Both the position numbers and the translations under genes were made by a program. A stretch of 17,177 bases of DNA from the NCBI GenBank assembly GCA_009602725.1, contig WELB01000232.1:168561-185737 (forward strand), given 5' to 3'. The stretch comes from Spirogloea muscicola. Lineage: Eukaryota; Streptophyta; Zygnematophyceae; Spirogloeales; Spirogloeaceae. The notes under the pieces are model-generated. The model was not told where the DNA came from. It saw only the letters and a program-made list of their open reading frames with translations, and searched no databases. Shown one piece after another: positions 1 through 7,307 of the stretch. Each line of letters begins with the position of its first letter. The first letter of the stretch is position 1.

Positions 1-450
1 GACATGCGGATGTGGGCGGACGCGCGCAGCGGGCCGTGCGCGCCGGACGCCTTCTCGCTCGCCACGGTGTGCTCGCGCCGGAACCCCGCCCGGTGGTCCG
101 TGTACGCGTTCATGCCGCGGTACAGGCCGTCAGGCGCCGCCGGCTTGCCGCCGGCCAGCGCCGCCTCGGCCTGCTTCAGGACGCGCTCCCGGATGGACCG
201 CGCGTCGCGGTCGCGCTCCGTCTCGATCTCCAGCGTCGCCGCCGCGGCCGCCGCCGCCGGCGCGGCCTCTGTGAACGACGGCGGACGCAGAGCCTGCGCC
301 GGCGGCCGTCTCGGCGTCGCCTTCGTCCTCCGCCGCTGCTTTCCGCCGCAGGCTCTTGCTCTTGCTCGGCCGCTTGAACAGCGGCGGCCCGGAGACTGCG
401 GCGGCGGCGCAAGAGGAGGCGCCAGAGGTGGACGCGAGGTCAGGCGCCAT
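1..450 (-). CDS. CWC24: RNF113A/CWC24-like spliceosomal zinc-finger protein, N-terminal part (partial, frameshifted)
   Basis: Family role: CWC24/RNF113A joins the activated spliceosome, using a CCCH zinc finger followed by a RING domain; both would lie beyond the left edge of the window. Seen: from an ATG at 448-450 (minus), the protein begins with an Ala/Ser stretch and then [14 protein letters not shown], resembling the basic start of animal RNF113A. After about 233 a second frame reads [18 protein letters not shown], then [11 protein letters not shown], and runs to the edge as [11 protein letters not shown]. This matches the family order: acidic 'ELDTEKERDAQAI'-type segment, 'YRG.N.Y', then the 'GPIRAP.H.R' run just before the CCCH finger. 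The two halves are in different frames, so a one-base shift must fall in the GC-rich Ala/Gly-coding stretch at about 235-330. No plausible intron fits there, so a sequencing error or a real lesion is likely. The gene is divergent from the F-box gene. Identity fairly sure; frame integrity uncertain. Confidence 0.82.
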
Positions 451-853
451 GTCGCACGCGGGTCGCGAGCAAGCAACAATCAAGCGCTCGTGCCGGTGGG
501 GACGGCGGGATTGAAGCCGTGACCTATGCTCGGTAAGGCAAGCCACGCGCTCGGAACGACTCGATGCTTGCCTTGCGCGGCGGCGGTCGTCTCGGGCGCG
601 CTCGCGTCGCCGTTGCCTTCCATGGCGGCCGCGCCGCCAGCGCTAGTCCACCTTGCGGAGGTGCCGCCGCAGCCCGGGGTGGGCTTCGGCGGGCCGTCGC
701 CGCCGCTCGCAGCCGCCGAGCCGGCAGAGCCTCTCCCCCCGGAGCATGCCGCCGCCGCCGCCGCCGCTGCCGCCACCGCCGCTGCCGCCACCACCGACGG
801 GAGCTCTGCCAAGGGTGAGAAGGACGCGGCGTGCGAGGACGACGAGACGGCAG
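451..853. other. Region between divergent genes, with a low-complexity ORF (526-873, +)
   Basis: The start of the CWC24-like gene (450, minus) and the F-box reading frame (ATG at 854, plus) face away from each other, so promoter elements for both should lie here; I see no clear TATA box or other motif. A plus-strand ORF at 526-873 is Ala/Pro-rich and ends in an acidic stretch (KGEKDAACEDDETADD) before a stop. It is in a different frame from the F-box exon. It could be the true N-terminus joined by a frameshift or an unseen splice, a 5' leader ORF, or chance coding in GC-rich DNA. Confidence 0.4.
746..797. repeat. GCC/GCT trinucleotide-rich tract
   Basis: Imperfect run of GCC, GCT and ACC triplets, coding poly-Ala or poly-Pro depending on frame. 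Such tracts are prone to slippage and sequencing error, and this one lies where the reading frame at the start of the F-box gene is unclear. Confidence 0.8.
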
Positions 854-891
854 ATGACGCTCATGCCCTGTAAACCCAAAGGCTTATGCCT

Positions 892-924
<33 letters not shown>

Positions 925-2885
925 GGGCGGGGCCTGCTTCGACGACCTCCCGGAAGACGTCCTGCAGTCGATATTGCGAATGCTGGCCGACTGCCGCGAA
1001 CTCGTCCGCTGCATGGCCGTGAGCAAGTACGCCCGGCCGTGGCTCCAAAAGCTCATCACCACTCGCCGCTAGTCCTCTCAATCGAGCGACGGGCCTCCGA
1101 ATCCCGCCGTGACCGCATCGCCCTCGCCATGACTTGGCTTACGAGGCTGAGGTGCCTTCGCGCAGGTCGTGGCGAGCGCAGGCCTGCCTCGTGGACCGCG
1201 TGTCGCTGGCCTGGTCCAGCCCGCTGCGGACGTACTGGGACAAGGTGCGGGTGATGGTGCAGGCGCTGAAGCCCTTCACGGCGCTCCGGGAGCTCAAGGT
1301 CCGCATGGGCGAGGCCCAGGCCGAGGACTCCCAGCCCTGGGCGCGCTGCATGCGCTACGCCGAGATTGGATCGTACGTCAACAAGGTGCGGAGGCGGCGG
1401 CGCATCCTGCATTCCAAGCTTACTAGGACCCAAGCTTGTGTTGAGGAAGCCGCAGCATCGGCGTTGAATCCGTGTTCAACGATAGATTCTTCGAGTTCCT
1501 TTTGAAAACACTTTTGAAGCATCCTGACAGTCTTCATGGTAGAGAGGATTATGGCTCCAGCTTCACCACAATCTTTTGTAAAAGCGCCAGAGAGAAGGAG
1601 GCCAGACACCTCCCTGGAGGTTTTCTTTGTGGAGTCACTCTCGCGCTGCTGCTGACGGCGCCACAGTAATTGTCTTCCCTGCCTGGATTGTGCAGTTCGT
1701 GTTTCTAGCCGCCAAAAATGGCGACAGGGACTTCTTCGCCACTGACGCGGCCACCCACGCTAGAGACAGCCAGGCGCAGATTCAGGTGCACCTGCAGGCT
1801 CCTGACGGCCGAAGAGTCAGCTTATCTGAGGCTTGTGGCAAAGCATGTGCTGTTGACTGCATCTGAACCAAGCATTGCAGCTACAGGCAGACAGTGTCTT
1901 AATCTTGTCACCAGCATACAATCTTACAGCTGATCATTCAGCCTGCCAAAGACTAGATGCATGTTATCTACAGTTGTAGAGGAATCACGACGATGCATAC
2001 AGAGCTCCAGGTCCACTACCATGCCAAGTACCATGCTTCAGCTGAGATATGGGGCGCTTTCTTGACACTTCCGCTAACATTGTTGGATACACCTATTTCT
2101 GCTGTGTGCAGGACTTGGGCCTGAAGCAGGTCATTGGGCCGAACGACGAGTCACTGAAGAAGATGGTGCCAGTCATTGTATTTGCAATCATTGGAGGTTT
2201 TGACGAGTTTCGGCATGCCATTCCACCTTTCCTGCTGCGCTTTGCCCAGCTTGAGAGCCTCCTACTTGTCGACGTGGCCGAGAGCGTAACCATCTTCCTG
2301 AGGGGCCATCACCTCGCGCAGCTGAGACCGATGGTGGCCGGAGCACAGGCCCTCGGTGCGGAGTTGCAGTGCAGACTTGCAGGTGCAAGCAGCGGCAGAC
2401 TGGAGAGCTTGGCTGGTGCAGAAGACACTCGGCAGGTTACGGCGTCGGCAGGGCCAGCAATGTTCTCCGGCAGGGCATTCTCCGCTGAGGCATTGGCGGT
2501 GCGGCCGGCAGTGGCAGGGACAGAGACTGGCGAAGTCGGTCGCGCCGGACCACAGCTGAGCTCACTTGCCTCCGCCTCTGCCTCCCTCTCCGCCACCCCA
2601 GAGTATCGTGCAGCACAGGCAGCGACAGTGCAGACCGCCATTGGCCCCTCGAGGGCGGCAAAGGCGGCAGCGCCCAACTTTGACATCTCCTTCTGGCGAG
2701 CGGACCAAGTACGGTGGGGGCCACTGGCGCTGGCCGACGTCTCCATCTGCATCGCGACGTGCGATGCTGTGCCGCTAGCGGAGGCCGAGGTGGCCGAGCT
2801 TGCGCGTAGTGCTGTTGCGGGGCCCCTTCTGGCCACAATGATTAACCACGTGAACCAGAAGCAGCCCTCAATGCAGCAGCTGTAG
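854..2885 (+). CDS. F-box-like protein, multi-exon, middle exons unresolved
   Basis: Family role: F-box proteins are substrate receptors of SCF ubiquitin ligases, binding Skp1 through an F-box of about 45 residues. Seen: from an ATG at 854 the frame runs through a poly-Gly tract into CFDDLPEDVLQSILRML, then LVRCMAVSKYARPWLQKL; the LP..vL..IL..L....L.R...VSK pattern is typical of an F-box. That frame stops at 1072, so a splice or frameshift is needed. A likely second exon (about 1131-1385) contains VSLAWSSPLRTYWDKVRV and ends in a plausible AAG|gtgcgg donor. Weaker candidate coding lies at about 1470-1670 and 1650-1930. The last exon starts after a good acceptor at 2111 with DLGLKQVIGPNDES, includes FDEFRHAIPPFLLRFAQLES, passes through an Ala-rich middle and stops at 2883-2885. 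No substrate domain (LRR, Kelch, WD40) is recognisable. Tail-to-tail with UPF3. The F-box call is reasonable; the exon model is not settled. Confidence 0.6.
894..931. repeat. (CGG)n tract encoding poly-Gly just before the F-box
   Basis: Nearly pure CGG/GGC repeat of about ten units, ending in a G-rich stretch. In the F-box frame it codes a run of glycines immediately before CFDDLP. On the G-rich strand it could fold into hairpin or quadruplex structures, and its copy number may vary. Confidence 0.85.
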
Positions 2886-4351
2886 CAGACCTTGCAACCT
2901 CTCTGCCTCGAGCCCCAAACTTACACCGCAGCATAAGATCTCAGGCCTAAGCCCGAACCCAAGATCGTGAGCTTAGGACCATCCATTCAGCGGCCACTTG
3001 CCTCCCCGCTTAGCGGAGGAAGTGCAGGTGACTTGTGGGTCCAGGCGAAGCTCTTGCATCAATTGTTACCTTTACATGTTGGACATATATGCAGAAGTAT
3101 GATCTCGTGCAACTCTCGAGCCACCTGCTACAGTACATCGCAGAGCCTCCAATGGGCCTGTTCACCTCTTACACCATCAACAATGTAATCTGACATATAA
3201 CGCAGCATGCAGCTCGCACGCATATGCTGGTCTTGCTTGCCAAAGAGTGGGGGCCAACCAGCTTGTCAAGAACTGGCCCCTCTTGAGAGTCTAGGCTTCT
3301 GCCATGCAAGGGCATGACATGTATGTCCAACATCTGTGGGATGATTTTAGCTGCAGAAAGCTGTTGTAGCTACAGCATGATGTCATGGTTGCCGGGCCGC
3401 ATGCTTGGCCGCGCAACGGTTGGCTTTGCTCTCACCTGCCAGCAGCTTTGGCTCCAAGCTTGAAGGCAGAGCTAGCATGACATTGCATGGCCACTGACAC
3501 TTCCAGCAAAATGCTGCAAGTGTCCTGACTCTTCCTGAAACACTGCTGCACTTCAGACAAGGTCTGCCCCACAATCTCAGTGCTCAGGCTGCAGGCTGGT
3601 GATGCTCAGTGTGCTCGACACCCCATCACACCAGCACGTTGCAGCCGCCGTGCAGCACGGCAGTGAAGGCTGCTCACTTTTGCAGAGAAACCCAAAGCAA
3701 AGGTTGCTCCAGCAGGTCATTAGCCATCTCACCAGCATGGTAGCCACACTCACTGCGGAAGCAAAACAAACCTGGCTCACGATGTTAAAATCCGTATTAT
3801 CATGCAATCTGTACTGCAATAATCAACAGCCATCTTTAAGTTGCAGCAAGAACAATTTAATCTACTCTCATAGACTTTCTGGACTTGTGCAGTGGGCCTT
3901 GAGCGCCTCCATCTTCCCATCACATAGAATGAACATTATTGAGATCGTGCTATATTGCTGTGGTGTTTGACTGGCGGGCCTTGGGGGTTGACAATGACCT
4001 CAAGACAATGTCCTGTAGACAGGCAAGCACAGGTCAATATCTGACCTCGCCAGTGCTCCCTCCGATGCTTGAGACGCCTGTGCGATGCATCTCCTCCTGT
4101 GCTGGCGCTTCCACCGGCATTTTGGGGTTCCCCAGTTCCGGCCTTCTCACAGGTCCTGCACGAGAGACACCTACAGGGCCCGCTGAGGGGACAGCTCGCA
4201 CTGAGCATACACGCTCACTGTCAGCTCTGCAGCCGCAGCTTGCCATTGCCGGCTGCGTGCACAAATAAGATCAAACAAGTTCTACTTGGTGATTTGGTGC
4301 TAAATTTTGATTCTCACTAATAATCCATCACTCCCAGATATCCACTTAATG
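2886..4351. other. Long stretch between convergent genes; no gene recognised
   Basis: About 1.47 kb between the F-box stop and the UPF3 stop on the opposite strand. It must hold both 3' untranslated regions. Base composition is more even than in the flanking exons. Open frames here are short, overlap on both strands and match no family I know. I see no tRNA, rRNA or transposon ends. Confidence 0.5.
3184..3188 (+). promoter_or_regulatory. Possible TGTAA polyadenylation signal of the F-box gene
   Basis: TGTAA is the usual polyadenylation signal in many green algae. This copy lies about 300 bp after the F-box stop, a reasonable 3' UTR length. A five-base motif is expected often by chance, so this is a weak call. 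Confidence 0.22.
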
Positions 4352-7094
4352 CTAGGATATATCCACCATGGCCTCCATCAAAGTACAAGGTGATGTGCTA
4401 CCAGAGGTATCCCTGTGCTCTGGCAACCCGCTTCCCCGTGCCCCAAGGTAACCGCCTCGGCGGCCGCGACCGCTGCCGCCGCTAGCGCCCCGCCGAGCAT
4501 CCTCGCTGCCGTGCAGGGCACGCCTTGTCGCAGCATTTTGCAGGCTGGCAGTGGCGGCCCCTCGCCCCGCCACCGCTCCTCCGCCACGTCGCGAAGGCCC
4601 TCCTCCGCCTTGCCCACTCCCACGCTTCGCCCTTCCCCCAAAGTGGCTGCCACTCTCAGGCGAGGCGGTCAGGCCGGCAGCCGCCGATGCCTCATCGGCA
4701 GCGCAGGCGGCCTGGCCGGAGCCATTCTCTGCAGGGACTGGAGGTGCGGTGTAAGGCGACGGCAAGGCTGACGTCGGGGCGGCGACCGTGTCTGGTGCAA
4801 CCGCGTCAGGCCGGCGCCGGGATGGCGCATAGACTGGCCGGTCGGGCCGGTCCTTGTTGCGAAGCGAGGCGCCGCGGGCGGCGTGCCGCTCGGCGCTCGT
4901 CATGCCCAGGCCCGCCAGCGCCGCGACCGCCGCCCGCGCGCTGGACCCCTGCAGGTCCACCGCAGCGGGGGCGCCGGAGGCCCGACTGCGAGGCGTCACC
5001 CTGGCACCGCCGTCCTGAGCAGGGCCCTCCAGTTGAGGCCCATGCATACCCGCTGACGGCGGCAGCTCTGAGGCTCTATCCATGGCCGCAACATCAGCTC
5101 CAGCAGGCGGCTGCGGCTCCAGCTTGCCCCCGCCAGGATGTGGACCGCCGGCGGCCAGCCGATGCAGGCCTCCCTGGCGGCTGCCGCCGCCGGTGCCGCC
5201 TCCGCGGGACGGCGGGGTGCTCACAGGCCGCTGTGGCTGCTGTGGCGACGCCGCTGCCGCCCTGGCGTTGTCGGCCCTCGCGCCTGCTGCAGCCGCCGGC
5301 GGAGTGCCATCGCCGTTGGCGGCCTCCTTGCGCTCCACATGCGTGAGGATGCGGATGCGCGAGCTGTGCTGCGAGCCCGTCGTACCCGTGGTCGTCGGCG
5401 TCGCTACCGTGGTTGCATCCGTGCTCTTGTCCCCTGCTCCCGCCGACACTGCCAGGGGCGGCGACGACGGCGGAGGCCGCTTGCCCTCTGCAGCACTGCT
5501 GCCGCCTCCGCCGTGCTCTTTGCCAGGCCGCCCACGCTGCTGCAACGCTTGTGTCGCTGCCGACCTCGCGGCATCGGCGCCAGCGGCGGCAGTAGCGTTG
5601 GCGGCGGGCGAGGACATCGCAGCAGCCGGCGGCAGCGACCCGTGGGCGGCTGCCACCTTGGCAGCGGCGCCTTGCCGGCCAGTGGAGGCTGCCGCCGAGC
5701 CGGCCTCCTTGAGCAACCGCCGGTCGCCCGCGTCCTTCCGCTTGCGCTCAACAAGACCGTCGTCCTGCGCCAGCTGCCCGTGGCCCTGACCCCGAAACCC
5801 ACATCCAGCACACGTCGTTTCCGCTGGACTGCGTAAGGGTAACTGAATAAAATATGTGACCAGCAACAGCTTCTTAATAGCAGGGCGATTACAAGCTAAC
5901 TATCTGTAAGCATAGAAAGTAGCGTGACGAGCACTACAAGTCCCACAAGCTCTATCAGCAACTTGACCTTTTGTATACAAACTAAGCAGCTAAGCTAACC
6001 CAGCGAGCACTGAACCCTGCAATCACTGAAGTGCACCAGAAAAGGGGCCTGGCTTGCACCGGCGTTGATGTACGTGGTGGCAGAAGCGGCGGCAGAGCGG
6101 CTCACCTTGCCCACGTCCGCACGTGCCTGCTTGTCGCCCGGCGCCCGCTTTGCCTGCCCTGCCACAGCAGCGGCTCCCCTCGCTGCACCCTGCTTGGAGG
6201 TCATGCCGACTGGGCCCCGCTGCTGTCGCCAAGAGGTGCAGCATAAACCCCCCAGAACTCAATGCGTGCGCTCAAGCTTGGGTACTGTCAGCTTGAAATA
6301 ACTTTCAGCCAACAGCTACTCATAAGCAGCCAGCGAGACAGGGAAAAGGCGAGGCGGGTGGCGCTCACCGACGGCGGCGCTGCCTTGGCAGCGCGCTTCT
6401 GCCGCACAAACTCCATGAGCGGCGTGACGACGATGACATCTCTGGGCAGGCCTGCCGCTGGCACCCGCCCGATGTGTAGCCCATGGGGGCAGCGTCAGGG
6501 CAGGCATCAAGGAGGGCAGGCGCCCTAAACCCTAAACCCTAAACCCTAAGCCCTGAGCAGTGGGCGAGGATGGCTCTACTACCGCTGGCGGCGGCACGCT
6601 CCGCCTCGCGCTTCTCCAGCTGCACCTCGGCGCTGGGCAGGCTTTCCACCGGCCGCTCCAGCTCCCGAAGGAAGGCGAGGTACGACGGGTCTGCGGTATC
6701 GGCGGCCACCTCACCGTCAAGCACCGGCCCAAACCACAACATCAAGGCCCAGTACAAGCCCAAGTCACTTTGTCTTTGCCACTTAGTGAGGCCAGAGGGG
6801 GAGGAGAGGGGTTTGGGATTAGCATTAGGGTTGAGGTGCTTACAACAGGTTTAGGGCGGCGGAGGAAAGGTCCAGGATAGATCTAGATCCGAGTTAGTCC
6901 GCTGATTGATAATAGGGCAGATGAGGGGGGGAGGGTTTAGTCAGGCATTAGGGTTAGGCGCATGGAATTAGGGTTTGAATAGCGGCGGGGAGGAGGACCC
7001 TTGAGGATGGTGCCGTCGCGGGGGTCGCGCTTGGCGGCGGGCTTCGGGACGCGCTGGAACGGCGCGTACTCCACCGCCGCCGTGAACTGCTGCC
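4352..7094 (-). CDS. UPF3: UPF3, nonsense-mediated mRNA decay factor (N-terminal part missing)
   Basis: Family role: UPF3 bridges the exon junction complex and UPF2/UPF1 so that mRNAs with premature stops are destroyed. Exons read on the minus strand: 7094-7000 (AAVEYAPFQRVPK, then RDPRDGTILK), 6709-6583 (DPSYLAFLRELERPVESLPS, then AEVQLEKREAE), 6439-6369 (VIVVTPLMEFVRQKR), 6219-6106 and 5842-4352. These segments follow plant UPF3 (VEYAPSQRVPK..., PVENLPSAEIQLERREAE, TPLMEF.RQKR) closely. The last exon, 496 codons, is Ala/Gly/Pro/Ser-rich and looks disordered. It carries an EJC-binding motif at 4811-4864. Splice phases agree for the last four exons. The first donor is irregular (AAG followed by GGTCCT); one G fewer would give AAG|GTCCTC. 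The first half of the Smg4/UPF3 domain (its RRLPP-type start) is absent before the M16 gene begins. Identity very likely; gene 5'-incomplete here. Confidence 0.92.
4420..4655 (-). other. RG/RGG-rich segment in the UPF3 C-terminus
   Basis: Near its C-terminus the UPF3 reading frame has two Gly/Arg-rich clusters: GGRAKRGSGQGGGGPSRRGG, and further on ARRGASGGSGRGRRGG. RG/RGG repeats in other proteins often bind RNA and are arginine-methylated. They lie after the EJC-binding motif, which in animal UPF3B is close to the protein's end. The amino-acid pattern is seen directly; the function is inference, since GC-rich algal genes produce Gly/Arg runs easily. Confidence 0.5.
4811..4864 (-). other. Exon-junction-complex-binding motif of UPF3
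   Basis: The frame reads LRNKDRPDRPVYAPSRRR. The C-terminal EJC-binding motif of human UPF3B has the same pattern: a basic residue, NKDRP, an aromatic Tyr a few residues on, Pro, then basic residues. In animals this peptide docks on the composite surface of eIF4A3, MAGOH and Y14. It is the best single piece of evidence that the long last exon belongs to UPF3 rather than to a separate gene. Confidence 0.85.
6523..6549. repeat. Interstitial telomeric repeat, CCCTAAA x 3.9, in a UPF3 intron
   Basis: Three perfect CCCTAAA units plus CCCTAA, followed by a degenerate CCCTGAG. This is the Arabidopsis/Chlorella-type telomere sequence, reading TTTAGGG on the UPF3 coding strand. It lies in the intron at 6440-6582. 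It also contains the plant 'telo-box' core AAACCCTAA. Too short and internal to be a chromosome end. Confidence 0.95.
6825..6976. repeat. Scattered degenerate TTAGGG-type telomeric motifs in the neighbouring UPF3 intron
   Basis: TTAGGGTT at 6825-6832, TTTAGGG at 6850-6856, TTAGGGTTAGG at 6948-6958 and TTAGGGTTT at 6968-6976, all in the same direction on the plus strand and opposite to the array at 6523-6549. They lie in the intron between the UPF3 exons ending at 7000 and starting at 6709. The clustering within 150 bp makes chance unlikely; they look like a decayed telomeric tract. Confidence 0.7.
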
Positions 7095-7307
7095 CTGCGG
7101 GGCTCTCGCCGCCGCCGCAGTGCCGTCCGCGTCGGAAGCCGGCCGCGGCAATGGCGGCGGCGGTGGCGGCGGCGGTGGCGGCACGCCAGCAGAGGAGAGC
7201 GCTGAGACGGAGCGCAGGAGCAGCATCGCTCCTCAGCAGGGCAGGCCGCAGGTGGTGACTGATTGCCGTGAGCTCCGCTGCCGTGCTCCTGTGATGCGCA
7301 GCCGCAG
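7095..7307. other. Region between head-to-head UPF3 and M16, missing the expected 5' exons of both
   Basis: UPF3 (minus) should continue here with about 80 or more residues of its N-terminal domain, and M16 (plus) should have a first exon with start codon and probably a transit peptide. Reading all minus-strand frames I find no UPF3-like sequence. On the plus strand the M16 frame meets a stop at 7292-7294. A GGC-rich run at about 7150-7185 sits inside. Either the exons are elsewhere, or sequence has been lost or misjoined here. Confidence 0.55.

Noticed and set aside
130-546. Extended minus-strand start at 546 for the CWC24-like gene
   Set aside because: The extra 32 residues have no family resemblance; the ATG at 450 sits close before the recognisable basic segment.
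3599-4320. Open frames of 76-123 codons on both strands between the F-box gene and UPF3
   Set aside because: Mutually overlapping, no recognisable motif, and expected by chance in 3' UTR sequence.
4352-5866. Minus-strand 504-codon frame as a separate single-exon gene
   Set aside because: Its first codons lie before a good acceptor (tattcag at 5843) in phase with upstream UPF3 exons, and it carries the UPF3 EJC-binding motif, so it is the last UPF3 exon.
6523-6549. Chromosome end (true telomere)
   Set aside because: Under four units, inside an intron, with coding exons of the same gene on both sides.
6954-7226. Proline-rich minus-strand frame as a gene
   Set aside because: It is the opposite-frame reading of the GGC repeat and overlaps the UPF3 exon in a different frame.
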